Positions 32,322-40,829 of a stretch of DNA of 64,000 nt are shown piece by piece. Made by a program: the position numbers and the translations under genes. The stretch is from positions 248,001 through 312,000 of the forward strand of contig NZ_BIME01000005.1 of the NCBI RefSeq assembly GCF_004000925.1, in the 5' to 3' direction. Origin of the DNA: Paenibacillus illinoisensis NBRC 15959 (GTDB lineage Bacteria > Bacillota > Bacilli > Paenibacillales > Paenibacillaceae). A model generated the notes under the pieces. That model made no database searches. It saw only the letters and a program-made list of their open reading frames with translations, and was not told the DNA's origin. Every line of letters starts with the position of its first letter. The first letter of the stretch is position 1.

Positions 32322-32523
32322 TGAGTTACGCGAAGCGATGAACCATAAAAACTCACTGTAAGAACTTGTAACCGGTAGGAATGCTGGAAAACTGAACGGA
32401 ATTTTGTGATAATATAGGGAAGAGCAATCTGCATGAGTGCAGATTCGATACTGTGATTACAGCAGCATAGCTGCCCTGAACATGCTTAATCTGAAACGAT
32501 TCAGGAAGGAAAGAGGGATTTAT

Positions 32524-34743
32524 TTGTCTGAACAGGGAACGGTTCTGGAACCCAATGAAGAAACAATAAAGGCGGAACGCCAGGAAAGAATCATCAAACA
32601 GGTAGCCAAGGAACTGTCACTGGCCTTGAAGCAGGTGCGCACGACGTCAGAGCTTCTGGAAGAAGGCAATACGATTCCATTTATCGCCCGCTACCGTAAA
32701 GAAATGACTGGAGAGCTGGATGAGAACCAGCTGCGACTGATTGAGGAACGTCTCGTATATCTGCGTAACCTTGAGGATCGCAAAGTGGAAGTCATCCGTA
32801 TTATAGAAGAACAAGGTAAATTGACGGGAGAACTGAAAAAGTCCATTACCCAGGCTGTGAAGCTGCAGGAGGTCGAGGATCTGTATCGTCCTTATCGCCA
32901 GAAGCGCAAAACGCGTGCCAGCGTAGCCAAGGAAAAAGGTCTTGAACCCTTAGCTGTATGGATATGGAGTCAACCGAAACAGGGGAATGTGCTCGAAGAA
33001 GCTGCGCGTTACATCAATGCAGAGCTTGGAGTGGACGATGCAGAAGCAGCCCTTCAGGGAGCCAAAGACATTCTTGCCGAGAACATCGCTGATGATGCTG
33101 CCATTCGTGCGTGGATTCGTCGCTATACGCTGGATCATGGCATGTTGACTTCGGAAGCGAAGGATGCGGAGCAGGAATCGGTCTATGAGAACTACTATGA
33201 TTATCGTGAATTGGCCAAAAAGATGCCTCCGCACCGGATTCTCGCCATTAACCGCGGAGAGCGCGAGAGCATTCTGAAAGTAGGTCTGGAGGTTCCGCCT
33301 GAACCGGCCCATCGTCATATGGAAGGTCAGATCATCAAGGGTGCATCTGCAGTGCAGGATGTATTGCGCGCTGTCATTGAAGATGCCTACAAACGTCTGA
33401 TTGCACCTTCCATTGAGCGCGAAGTCCGGGCAGAACTGACGGAAAAGGGAGAGACCCAGGCAATCTCCGTGTTTTCCGCCAATCTACGTAACCTGCTGCT
33501 TCAGCCGCCGATTCATGGCAAACGTGTGCTTGGTGTCGACCCTGCTTATCGTACGGGCTGCAAACTGGCTGTAGTGGATGATACGGGCAAACTGCTGGAA
33601 GTCGCTGTTACGTACCCGACGCCACCTCACAACAAAAAGCGCGAAGCAGCCGAGGTATTCCACCGGATGATCAAGCAGTATGACATCGGACTGATCGTTA
33701 TCGGTAATGGTACAGCTTCCCGTGAAACGGAACAGTTTGTAGCCGAGATCATTCAGGAAAATGGCGATGAGAGCCTTGTGTACCTCATCGTTAATGAAGC
33801 AGGAGCAAGTGTGTATTCCGCTTCCAAGCTGGCGCAGGAGGAATTCCCTGATCTGGACGTAGCCGAACGCAGTGCAGCTTCCATTGCCCGTCGTGTACAG
33901 GATCCACTGGCTGAACTGGTGAAAATTGATCCAAAGGCCATTGGTGTAGGGCAATACCAGCATGACGTTTCTCAAAAGATTCTGGAGGAAAGTCTGAAAG
34001 CGGTCGTGGAATCTGCGGTTAACCATGTAGGCGTGGATGTGAATACGGCTTCGCCATCGTTGCTGTCCTATGTGGCCGGCGTGAATGCGACGATTGCCAA
34101 AAACATTGTGAAGTACCGCGAGGAAAACGGACGCTTTACGAACCGTCGTCAACTGCAGAAGGTACCGCGTCTGGGTGCTAAAACCTATGAACAATGCGTA
34201 GGTTTCATGCGCATTGGTGAAGGTGAGAATCCACTGGATCGTACACCGATTCACCCGGAATCCTACAAGGTCGTCGATCAGTTGTTCAAAGAACTTCAGG
34301 TGGAGCTGGACAAGTTGGGCAGCAAGGAGTTGTCCGTGCTTCTATCCGAACAGCAGCCTGAACAACTGGCTGTGAAACTGGACGTGGGTGTGCCTACACT
34401 GCGCGACATTCTCGACAGCTTACAGCGTCCGGGACGTGACCCTCGGGAAGAAATGCCGCTCCCTATTTTCCGTACGGATGTCCTTAAAATTGAGGATCTG
34501 GTTGAAGGCATGGAACTCCAAGGTACCGTTCGCAACGTAATTGATTTTGGTGCCTTCGTCGATATCGGGATCAAGAGTGATGGACTTGTCCATATTTCAC
34601 AGCTGAGCAATGGTTACGTCAAGCATCCGATGGATGTTGTTTCTGTCGGTGATAATGTAACGGTATGGGTGATGAATGTGGATACCAAAAAGGGCCGGGT
34701 CGGCCTGACCATGAAAAAGCCTGCTTCGAAGCAGACTTCCTAG
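32524..34743 (+). CDS. tex: Tex family RNA-binding protein
   Basis: A 739-residue protein of the Tex/Spt6-like family. It starts with ERIIKQVAKELSLALKQV and GNTIPFIARYRKEMTG. An RNase-H-like YqgF domain follows (RVLGVDPAYRTGCKLAVVD), then helix-hairpin-helix motifs (NTASPSLLSYVAGVNATIAKNIV) and a C-terminal S1 domain (GMELQGTVRNVIDFGAFVDIGIKSDGLVHISQLS). Tex binds nucleic acids and affects transcription or RNA turnover. The frame is open from 32437, but the TTG at 32524 has AGAGGG 6 nt upstream and yields the normal N-terminus. Bacillus has tex (ydcI) near sprT as here. Confidence 0.93.
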   Translation: MSEQGTVLEPNEETIKAERQERIIKQVAKELSLALKQVRTTSELLEEGNTIPFIARYRKEMTGELDENQLRLIEERLVYLRNLEDRKVEVIRIIEEQGKLTGELKKSITQAVKLQEVEDLYRPYRQKRKTRASVAKEKGLEPLAVWIWSQPKQGNVLEEAARYINAELGVDDAEAALQGAKDILAENIADDAAIRAWIRRYTLDHGMLTSEAKDAEQESVYENYYDYRELAKKMPPHRILAINRGERESILKVGLEVPPEPAHRHMEGQIIKGASAVQDVLRAVIEDAYKRLIAPSIEREVRAELTEKGETQAISVFSANLRNLLLQPPIHGKRVLGVDPAYRTGCKLAVVDDTGKLLEVAVTYPTPPHNKKREAAEVFHRMIKQYDIGLIVIGNGTASRETEQFVAEIIQENGDESLVYLIVNEAGASVYSASKLAQEEFPDLDVAERSAASIARRVQDPLAELVKIDPKAIGVGQYQHDVSQKILEESLKAVVESAVNHVGVDVNTASPSLLSYVAGVNATIAKNIVKYREENGRFTNRRQLQKVPRLGAKTYEQCVGFMRIGEGENPLDRTPIHPESYKVVDQLFKELQVELDKLGSKELSVLLSEQQPEQLAVKLDVGVPTLRDILDSLQRPGRDPREEMPLPIFRTDVLKIEDLVEGMELQGTVRNVIDFGAFVDIGIKSDGLVHISQLSNGYVKHPMDVVSVGDNVTVWVMNVDTKKGRVGLTMKKPASKQTS

Positions 34744-34756
34744 TCCCAAGATCCGA

Positions 34757-34793
34757 GAACAGCCTTCCCAGTTGCGGGAAGGCTGTTTGTTGT
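34757..34793 (+). terminator. Intrinsic terminator after tex
   Basis: A 12-bp stem (AACAGCCTTCCC / GGGAAGGCTGTT) followed by a T-rich tail. Confidence 0.8.
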
Positions 34794-34888
34794 CGGCTCG
34801 AATGGGGGTGTCGACCGTTCCATATTCTTCGAATGAGTTAATGTAGGAAGAGAGAATGGGCTGTATACATGAAGAGTGTGGTTAGATT

Positions 34889-35032
34889 CTAGAGTTCACG
34901 ATCCGCGCTGCGCGGTGTGCCATTAGCAGGTTTATTCCGGTAAAAGAACCAGCATTCGTTCAGCAGCTTGATCTGTCTGCTGTCTTTCTTGTGAAATGCA
35001 CGCATCAGTTGATTGCAAAGCCATTGAGGCAA
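34889..35032 (-). CDS. cmpA: Cortex morphogenetic protein CmpA (47 aa)
   Basis: A very small gene, easily missed because of its size and TTG start. Its product begins MPQWLCNQLMRAFHKKDSRQ and continues IKLLNECWFFYRNK. I recognise this as CmpA, the small Bacillus protein (MPxWLxxQxxRAF..KD..QIKxLNxCWxFY) that acts with SpoIVA and ClpXP as a checkpoint in spore coat and cortex assembly. AGAGGAGGAG lies 6 nt upstream of the TTG. The tail after residue 35 (PANGTPRSADREL) is longer than in B. subtilis. Lying antisense between tex and sprT matches the Bacillus arrangement. Confidence 0.88.
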   Translation of the reverse strand: MPQWLCNQLMRAFHKKDSRQIKLLNECWFFYRNKPANGTPRSADREL

Positions 35033-35167
35033 AGGGATCTCCTCCTCTTGCATAATTCATCTGTACGTTAGCATATGTGGCAATAGCCTGGACTGTGCGA
35101 ATTAAGCCGCGCGGAACGTGTAAAAAACAGTGTCTGGCTTGTCAACCGACCTGTCGATTCAGATAAA

Positions 35168-35203
35168 ATAAAAAGCGCAAATCCGGTTACGGAAATGCGC
35201 TTA
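35168..35203 (-). terminator. Terminator of the 35.2-35.6 kb gene
   Basis: On the minus strand AAGCGCATTTCCG / CGGATTTGCGCTT, followed by TTTATTTTATC. Confidence 0.8.
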
Positions 35204-35241
35204 CAGGTTAGGATGTGCACTTTTAGAAAACGATAAATGAA

Positions 35242-35598
35242 TCAGAGTGTTTCCATTTCTTCTTCGTACCATTGTTCCAGCTGGGCTTGAAGGGCTCGAA
35301 TTTCGGTGAGTAAGGAAATCAAGGGATAATGCGTCTCGCGCAGTTTGGCGAAACTATGCTCAAGCGCATTGATGTAATCCAGCCCTCCGGTGATACTGAG
35401 CTGCTCGTTCAGAAGATCAAGGTCGTCACATTCAGCGATGGCCCAGGGCAGTACAGGTACATCCGCTGCAGTAAGTTTATCAATCTCTTTGTGCAGACGC
35501 AGGTTGAGTGCACTGAGTTGATAGGCGTAATCAGCGGGCATTTCAACAAACTCTAATTGCTGTTCCTGCTGCAGGATGACATAACGCATTGTAGGCAT
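35242..35598 (-). CDS. Hypothetical protein, 118 aa
   Basis: A small acidic soluble protein that I do not recognise. It begins MPTMRYVILQQEQQLEFVEMPADY, suggesting an N-terminal beta-hairpin. The remainder is predicted mostly helical (YAYQLSALNLRLHKEIDKL, LISLLTEIRALQAQLEQWYEEEME). There is no signal peptide, membrane segment or Cys cluster apart from one ECDDLD. The start is uncertain: the frame opens at 35625, and GGGGAG lies about 13 nt before the Met at 35598, which I chose; the next Met (35589) is also possible. It has its own terminator and is divergent from sprT, so it is likely a real gene. Confidence 0.65.
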   Translation of the reverse strand: MPTMRYVILQQEQQLEFVEMPADYAYQLSALNLRLHKEIDKLTAADVPVLPWAIAECDDLDLLNEQLSITGGLDYINALEHSFAKLRETHYPLISLLTEIRALQAQLEQWYEEEMETL

Positions 35599-35719
35599 AA
35601 CGTGTAATAATCTCCCCTCATACATTCTACTTGACAGTGTAGCCTACGAAACGGTTAAAATTCAAGTATTATACCGAAAAAAGGAACGGTCCAAGGGGTG
35701 AGAAAGGAGGGGAAACCGG

Positions 35720-36190
35720 GTGGATAATGCTGAGCTGCAGCAGTGGATTGAGCAGGTATCGCTGGATCATTTCGGAGTTCCGTTTACCCACGAGGCCTTG
35801 TTTAATCGACGTCTGACGACAACCGGCGGCCGATATATGCTGAAGAGTCACCGAATTGAGATTAATCCACATCAGCTAGAGGCGTACGGGCGGGATGAGG
35901 TCGAGAAAATTATAAAGCACGAATTGTGCCACTACCATCTGCATATTCGCGGACGTGGCTATCGCCACAGGGACCCGGAATTCAAGGCTCTTCTGCAAAA
36001 GGTAGGCGGTTCGAGGTTCTGTCAGTCCCTTCCGGATGGCAAGGGCAGGAAGCCGCAGCCTTATCGGTACAAGCTGGTATGCAAGAGCTGTGGAACGGAA
36101 TATCTGCGTAAACGAAAAATGGATCCCAAACGTTTCAGATGCGGCCGGTGCGCCGGTAAGTTGGCTCTTCAAACCATCTCTAACGAGTAG
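35720..36190 (+). CDS. sprT: SprT-like metalloprotease-family protein
   Basis: A 156-residue SprT family protein (YdcK in Bacillus). The zinc-binding HELCHYHLH (HExxH) is present, and residues about 120-145 form a C-terminal zinc ribbon (CKSCG ... CGRCAGK). The family is related to Spartan, the DNA-protein crosslink protease, but the function of the bacterial form is not well established. The start is GTG with GGAGGGG 7 nt upstream. Its position after tex and cmpA matches Bacillus. Confidence 0.93.
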   Translation: MDNAELQQWIEQVSLDHFGVPFTHEALFNRRLTTTGGRYMLKSHRIEINPHQLEAYGRDEVEKIIKHELCHYHLHIRGRGYRHRDPEFKALLQKVGGSRFCQSLPDGKGRKPQPYRYKLVCKSCGTEYLRKRKMDPKRFRCGRCAGKLALQTISNE

Positions 36191-36296
36191 TGTTCATCCT
36201 AGTGGATATAACCGGCTTGAAGAGGGGATGCAATATACCTGTATGAGCTGTATTTTCTCCCTTTTTTACAGTTAGCAAGAAAGTATAGTTAAGATG

Positions 36297-36325
36297 TTGA
36301 CTTGGCTTATTAATCATGATAAATT
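36297..36325 (+). promoter_or_regulatory. Probable promoter of the tRNA-Asn/tRNA-Ser pair
   Basis: TTGACT (36297-36302), 17-bp spacer, TAAATT (36320-36325), 18 nt before tRNA-Asn. The -35 is good and the -10 moderate. Confidence 0.5.
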
Positions 36326-36343
36326 ATGTTTATTCGAGATTAT

Positions 36344-36419
36344 TCCCTGATAGCTCAGTTGGTAGAGCACTCGACTGTTAATCGAGTTGTCACAGGTTCG
36401 AGTCCTGTTCGGGGAGCCA
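36344..36419 (+). tRNA. tRNA-Asn (GTT)
   Basis: A full cloverleaf of 76 nt with encoded CCA. The acceptor TCCCTGA/TCGGGGA pairs with one wobble, the D-arm AGCTCAGTTGGTAGAGC is present, the anticodon GTT is at 36377-36379 and the T-loop is GGTTCGAGTCC. Confidence 0.97.
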
Positions 36420-36425
36420 TTTCTT

Positions 36426-36514
36426 GGAGAGATACCCAAGTGGCTATAAGGGGACCCTCTGCTAAGGGGTTAGACTGCGTAAGCGGTGCGAGGGTTCGAA
36501 TCCCTCTCTCTCCG
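36426..36514 (+). tRNA. tRNA-Ser (GCT)
   Basis: An 89-nt class II tRNA with a long variable arm (GACTGCGTAAGCGGTGC). The acceptor GGAGAGA/TCTCTCC is perfect, the anticodon GCT is at 36461-36463 and CCA is not encoded. It lies 6 nt after tRNA-Asn, so the two are cotranscribed. Confidence 0.96.
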
Positions 36515-36634
36515 TTTTGATTATACTTCTCCGCAAAGAGATTAGAACCTTAAAGGTTCGTCGGAGCATAGTCTTCGATAGCGATACGTCGCAGTCTCGA
36601 ACGAAGTGAGAGTATCCCTCTCTCTCCGTATTGA
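36498..36634. repeat. Partial duplication of the tRNA-Ser 3' end with 90-bp insert
   Basis: The tRNA-Ser 3' end and following bases (ATCCCTCTCTCTCCGT, about 36499-36515) recur at 36614-36629, each followed by a TTGA (TTTTGA and ATTGA). Between them lies a GC-richer block with CTTCGATAGCGATACGTCGC and TCTCGAACGAAGTGAGAG. The arrangement looks like an intergenic repeat or a small relic inserted at a tRNA end; no integrase is nearby. Confidence 0.6.
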
Positions 36635-36737
36635 ATACACGAATAGAATCCCCTTCACATGAACCGTTGATCGGTTTGTTGTGAAGGGGATTTTTTGGTG
36701 TAGATCTTTCTTGGATGAGATCTGCAACGTAACCTGC

Positions 36738-37436
36738 CTACAGCGAGATTCCCAAAACCTCGTATAAACCCTTCTTGCCAGCATCGGTAACTTCAACAGA
36801 GCGGCTGCCAGGCTTCTTCCGGGTCCACTCGAGCTGCGAAAGTCTGCGTTCCAATTGTTCGCCCAGCAGTCCGGATATGTGGTGACGCCGTTCGCTCCAG
36901 TCCAGACATTTGCGGGCAATGGCACGTCTTGATCCCGGTTTAACCTGAAGATCAATTCCGAATGATGTAAACCATTGTCTTCCTTTCTCCGTAATGTGAT
37001 AATCCTTGGCCTGATCTGCTTCCGGCTCCAGTAGATATTCCTCCCGCAACAATGCATCGCACAGTGCAATCCCAAGCTTACCAGCAAGGTGTCCGTAACA
37101 GGTACGAGCAAAGCTAAGATGCTGGAGCTGATTAGACTGTTTGAGCGATCTCACCTGAACAGGAGGGGCGATACTGCCCATCGTTTCAATCAGAAAGGCA
37201 ATCTCCTGGCCAGCCAATCGGAAGTAGCGATGCCTTCCTTGCCGTTCTACAACTAGCAGCCCGCCGTCCACAAGTTTAGCAAGGTGGTTACTCGCAGTCT
37301 GGGGTGTTACACCAGCCATATAGGCAAGCTCGCCTGCAGGCAGGGCCTGTCCACCCAGTAGTGCTTCGAGAAAGACAGCGCGACTCGGATCGGCAATCAA
37401 TGACGCGATAACAGATATATTTGGATATGCATTCAT
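36738..37436 (-). CDS. ArsR-family winged-helix regulator
   Basis: A 232-residue regulator. The N-terminal ArsR-type winged helix has ADPSRAVFLEALLGGQALPAGELAYMAGVTPQTASNHLAKLVDGGLLVVERQGRHRYFRL. A longer C-terminal region (about 90-232) with LSFARTCYGHLAGKLGIALCDALL follows, common in ArsR proteins of this length class. No metal-binding Cys pair is obvious in the helix-turn-helix part, so it probably does not sense metals. The Shine-Dalgarno is weak. It diverges from a flavin reductase gene with 109 bp between them and likely controls it. Confidence 0.85.
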   Translation of the reverse strand: MNAYPNISVIASLIADPSRAVFLEALLGGQALPAGELAYMAGVTPQTASNHLAKLVDGGLLVVERQGRHRYFRLAGQEIAFLIETMGSIAPPVQVRSLKQSNQLQHLSFARTCYGHLAGKLGIALCDALLREEYLLEPEADQAKDYHITEKGRQWFTSFGIDLQVKPGSRRAIARKCLDWSERRHHISGLLGEQLERRLSQLEWTRKKPGSRSVEVTDAGKKGLYEVLGISL

Positions 37437-37545
37437 ACTTCGATGATACTTGAACTGTTGGCGTATTACAATTGGGACAGGCCACCGCAGAGTTCAAACT
37501 TGTATTGAGGGGCCAAGTATGTGAGACAGGAGATGGAGCAAACCG

Positions 37546-38190
37546 ATGAATTTCGAAAACGCGAGTAAACGATCTGCTGAGGAGGTAGTAACGGACCAGC
37601 ATGAGACGATTAACCCAAGCATTTTATACTATGGCACACCCGTACTTCTCTTGAGCACCTTGAACGAGGATGGGTCAACGAACCTGTCGCCATTGTCCTC
37701 TTCCTGGGCGTTGGGGGATTGTCTTGTTCTTGGTTTGGGTATCCAGGGAAAAGCCTATGAGAACTTAAAAAGACATCCTGAATGTGTCGTGAATTTGCCG
37801 GATGCGTCCATGTGGAGAGCTGTCGAATCTCTGGGGCGTTATACGGGTACATATCCAGTTCCTGAGGAGAAAAGACAGATGGGTTATCAATTTTGTTCGG
37901 AGAAATTTGAAGCAGCCGGGTTAACCACTCAGGATTCGCTTCGGGTTAAACCTCAGAGAATAGCCGAGTGTCCGCTTCAGATTGAGGCATCTGTACAGCA
38001 TATCCGCACGCCGGAGCATACGCCTTTTATGGCCGTAGTCGAAGTGAAATCGCTGGAGGTACATGCACATAAGAAGCTTATATCTGGACTGAATAAAATT
38101 AATCCGGCAAAGTGGAGCCCTTTAATCTATAATTTCCGCCATTATTACGGATTAGGAGAGCGAAAAGGGGAGAACTTCCGCGCTGAATAG
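37546..38190 (+). CDS. Flavin reductase family protein
   Basis: A 214-residue FMN-binding split-barrel protein of the flavin-reductase-like family (DIM6/NTAB type). Hallmarks are YYGTPVLLLSTLNEDGSTNLSPLSSSWALGDCLVLGL and KAYENLKRHPECVVNLP. Family members reduce flavin for partner oxygenases or protect against oxidants; the partner is not visible here. The start ATG at 37546 is preceded by the purine-rich GACAGGAGATGGAG. A weak hairpin with a T7 tract (38259-38285) follows about 70 bp later. Confidence 0.85.
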   Translation: MNFENASKRSAEEVVTDQHETINPSILYYGTPVLLLSTLNEDGSTNLSPLSSSWALGDCLVLGLGIQGKAYENLKRHPECVVNLPDASMWRAVESLGRYTGTYPVPEEKRQMGYQFCSEKFEAAGLTTQDSLRVKPQRIAECPLQIEASVQHIRTPEHTPFMAVVEVKSLEVHAHKKLISGLNKINPAKWSPLIYNFRHYYGLGERKGENFRAE

Positions 38191-38258
38191 GGATCGGTAT
38201 AAACAGAAAGGATAGAAACAGACTATCTTTATAAGAGGGTTATACAGGAAAGTAAAGT

Positions 38259-38285
38259 GGAGGCCTTATAGGTCTCTTTTTTTGT
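38259..38285 (+). terminator. Weak intrinsic terminator after the flavin reductase gene
   Basis: A short GAGGCC/GGTCTC stem with a G-U pair, then seven T's. Confidence 0.55.
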
Positions 38286-38448
38286 GCCAACTGAAATAGA
38301 AGGAAGTTGCTGTATGGATTATTTATTGAACAGGGAATGGGTAAATAGTAAAGAAGGATACATGTAAGCATATACATAAGCGTATTGCATCAATCCAGTA
38401 AGTGGTGATCTATCTGCAAAATGCTGACATAAGAGAGGTGGCTTGAGA

Positions 38449-39120
38449 ATGGAAATGGAATATTTGATGCGAGTTCTCATAGCAGGGATCTGCGGGGTCC
38501 TTATCGGGTATGAACGCAAAAACCGGATGAAAGAAGCGGGAATACGCACTCATTTTGTGGTCGCTGTTGGTGCAGCGTTAATGATGATTGTCTCAAAGTA
38601 TGGATTTCAGGATCAGGCAGGCTGGGCTAATCTGTCGCTTGATCCTTCCCGGATTGCAGCACAGGTGGTTAGCGGTGTAGGGTTTATTGGGGCCGGAATG
38701 ATCTTTACGCAGCGCCATACCGTCCGGGGATTGACGACAGCCGCTGGCATCTGGGCAACGGCAGGCATGGGACTGGCAGTGGGTGCTGGACTCTACTGGA
38801 CGGGAGCAGGTGTAACCCTGCTAATCGTGCTCGCACAGATGCTGCTGCATCGGCCGACACGCTGGCTGGTTTCCGCGAGAACAGAAACGTTAACCATTCG
38901 TCTGGAGCAGGAAGCAGACAGCCTGAAAGCCATATTGGCACTGCTGGGGCAGGAGAAGATTTCGGTCATCGGATTCAGGACGGAACAACAAACAAGCACA
39001 GGCTCGGCTCAGGAGACTGTGCTTGAATTCACCGTTCAGATGCCCGGGTCCTTCCGGGGAGAACAGTTGATTGTACTGCTACAGGACGTGCCGCATGTTA
39101 GATCCGTCGAGTTAAAGTGA
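38449..39120 (+). CDS. MgtC/SapB family membrane protein
   Basis: A 223-residue protein with four to five N-terminal membrane helices. It has the family motifs IAGICGVLIGYERKNRMKEAGIRTHFVVAVGAAL, VVSGVGFIGAGMIF and VRGLTTAAGIWATAGMGLAVG. A C-terminal cytoplasmic ACT-like domain (about 145-223) follows. MgtC proteins relate to magnesium limitation and virulence in Salmonella; in Bacilli the role is uncertain. The start at 38449 is preferred because AGGTGG is 7 nt upstream; a TTG at 38443 is in frame but too close. It appears monocistronic. Confidence 0.9.
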   Translation: MEMEYLMRVLIAGICGVLIGYERKNRMKEAGIRTHFVVAVGAALMMIVSKYGFQDQAGWANLSLDPSRIAAQVVSGVGFIGAGMIFTQRHTVRGLTTAAGIWATAGMGLAVGAGLYWTGAGVTLLIVLAQMLLHRPTRWLVSARTETLTIRLEQEADSLKAILALLGQEKISVIGFRTEQQTSTGSAQETVLEFTVQMPGSFRGEQLIVLLQDVPHVRSVELK

Positions 39121-39151
39121 GAGCTCGTGCGATTTCCTGACAGGATCGAAT

Positions 39152-40048
39152 TTATTGACCGCCTTCAGCAACGATTTCGGGCCGGGAGATCGGTTTGCCG
39201 TCCAGTACAGAGTGAATGGCATGGGCTACACCGTGTTCCACATTGGTCAATGTTATAGCTTTGGCAAGGGCTTGAATCTCCGGTTCACCATTGCCCATGG
39301 CGATGCCGAGTCCGGCCATTTTCAACATGGAAACATCATTGAAATTGTCGCCGATAGCTGCCGTATCTTCCATGGAGACATTGAGATGGGCTGCCAGTTT
39401 AGTGAGAGCATTGCCTTTGGACACATCGGGATGCTGCATTTCGAAATTGTGTTCAGAGGATACCACCATTGCGACATCCGATCTGGAGGCAAAGTAGGCT
39501 CTTCCTTTCTGCAATTGATCCGGGTCAAGTGAGAAAGCCATAATGTTGTAAATGTAAGCTTCTGCAGGAATCTCCTGATGGGATTGAACACGATGGTAGT
39601 CTTTCTTGTCATAATGCTTCTTAACGGCGCGAATCAGGCGTTCAACGTCCTCACCAGGACTTGTACCCAGGATTCGGTCCATCTCGGCAAGCATCGTATC
39701 ATGGCTGCTGATTGGGGCGTATATTCCCTGCTGAGTGGAAGCTTCATAATAGCACTCATGATCTTCGAGCCACTCCATGACAGATGCTGCTGTCTCACGT
39801 TCAAGCGGAAGATGATACAGACGGTTCCCGTCAGCATCATGAATCGTGGCTCCATTGGACCCAATGACTGGAGTGTTAATCCCGCCTTCTTGGCAAATGC
39901 CGACAACGTCCGAATAGACGCGACCCGTTGCAATCGTAACTTTCAACCCTTCTTGCTGGGCCCGGTGAATGGCTGCTGCATTTTCCGGGCTAATCTGGCT
40001 GTCTCTGTTTAGAAGTGTTCCATCCAAATCCGTAGCAAATAATTTCAT
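39152..40048 (-). CDS. Cof-type HAD hydrolase (sugar-phosphatase-like)
   Basis: A 298-residue HAD-superfamily IIB phosphatase. Motif I is FATDLDGTLLN (catalytic Asp pair), motif II lies in VTIATGRVYSD, and motifs III/IV are SKGNALTKLAAHL and AAIGDNFNDVSMLKMAGLGIAMGN. The Cof cap domain sits between. Relatives dephosphorylate sugar phosphates, flavin or pyridoxal phosphates. The start at 40048 (MKLFATDLDG) lies 4 bp after the DeoR stop codon with GTAAGGTG upstream, so the two genes form an operon; the longer open frame merely extends into the DeoR gene. Confidence 0.9.
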   Translation of the reverse strand: MKLFATDLDGTLLNRDSQISPENAAAIHRAQQEGLKVTIATGRVYSDVVGICQEGGINTPVIGSNGATIHDADGNRLYHLPLERETAASVMEWLEDHECYYEASTQQGIYAPISSHDTMLAEMDRILGTSPGEDVERLIRAVKKHYDKKDYHRVQSHQEIPAEAYIYNIMAFSLDPDQLQKGRAYFASRSDVAMVVSSEHNFEMQHPDVSKGNALTKLAAHLNVSMEDTAAIGDNFNDVSMLKMAGLGIAMGNGEPEIQALAKAITLTNVEHGVAHAIHSVLDGKPISRPEIVAEGGQ

Positions 40049-40052
40049 CACC

Positions 40053-40829
40053 TTACAACTCCTTATCTTCTGTTGGTTCAGGAATGAGAATCTCAACCTG
40101 TTGTTCATTCAAAAAGTTACGCCATTCGTCTGATGGCCATTGGTCGGTAATCAGTACATCAATCAGTGACCAGTCGGCAAAACGGTACCCGTAACGTTTA
40201 TCAAATTTGGAATGATCTGCGAGCACCAAGACCTCTTTGGCCGCCTGCATCATTTTTTGCTTAATCTTGCCTTCTTCTTCGGAAGCGCTGAATCCATCCA
40301 TCGTAATCCCGCCAATACCGATAAAGGCTTTATCCACGTAATAATGGGAGAGTGTTTCGATCACAGATGCGCCGTAAACATAACGTTGTTCCTTGTCGAC
40401 TTTGCCGCCAAGTAAACGAATATGGACAGCCGAGTGATTGGAGAGAAGATCTGCGGAATGAATGGAATTGGTGATGACTGTACATGATTTTCCATTCAGA
40501 TGCTCAGCACAAGCCTGCACCGTCGTGGAAGAATCCAGAATGATGTTTTCGCCTTGGCGGACCATGGCGGCAGCGAGTTTGCCTATAGCTCTTTTTTCTT
40601 CTGAAACATGGAGCAGGCGATCCTTGTATGAGATATATTCACGGGGAGGAGAGGGGAGGATGGCGCCGCCCCGTGTTCGGATAATGGCGTCCTGTTCTTC
40701 CAGCTTAATCAGATCCCTTCGAGCCGTGTCCCGCGAGACGTCAAAAAGGGTAACGATCTCGTCTGCCGAGATCCGGTTATGTTTGCGAAGATGTTCGATA
40801 ATGAGCTGCATTCGTTCTTCCTGAAACAA
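40053..40829 (-). CDS. DeoR/GlpR family transcriptional regulator
   Basis: A 258-residue repressor. The N-terminal DeoR helix-turn-helix is ERMQLIIEHLRKHNRISADEIVTLFDVSRDTARRDLIKLEEQDAIIRTRGGAI. The sugar-phosphate-binding DeoRC domain has the DSSTTVQACAEHL and IGIGGITMDGFSASEEEGKIKQKMM signatures. The start is TTG at 40829 with AAGGAGG 8 nt upstream. It precedes and is cotranscribed with a Cof-type phosphatase, a pairing that suggests control of phosphosugar level; the effector is unknown. Confidence 0.9.
   Translation of the reverse strand: MFQEERMQLIIEHLRKHNRISADEIVTLFDVSRDTARRDLIKLEEQDAIIRTRGGAILPSPPREYISYKDRLLHVSEEKRAIGKLAAAMVRQGENIILDSSTTVQACAEHLNGKSCTVITNSIHSADLLSNHSAVHIRLLGGKVDKEQRYVYGASVIETLSHYYVDKAFIGIGGITMDGFSASEEEGKIKQKMMQAAKEVLVLADHSKFDKRYGYRFADWSLIDVLITDQWPSDEWRNFLNEQQVEILIPEPTEDKEL

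Noticed and set aside
33484-34254. 256-codon minus-strand frame inside tex
   Set aside because: Shadow of the tex codon usage; no Shine-Dalgarno sequence and no recognisable protein features.
36498-36634. Active integrative element at tRNA-Ser
   Set aside because: Only 90-100 bp lies between the repeats and no integrase or mobile gene is nearby; at most a relic.
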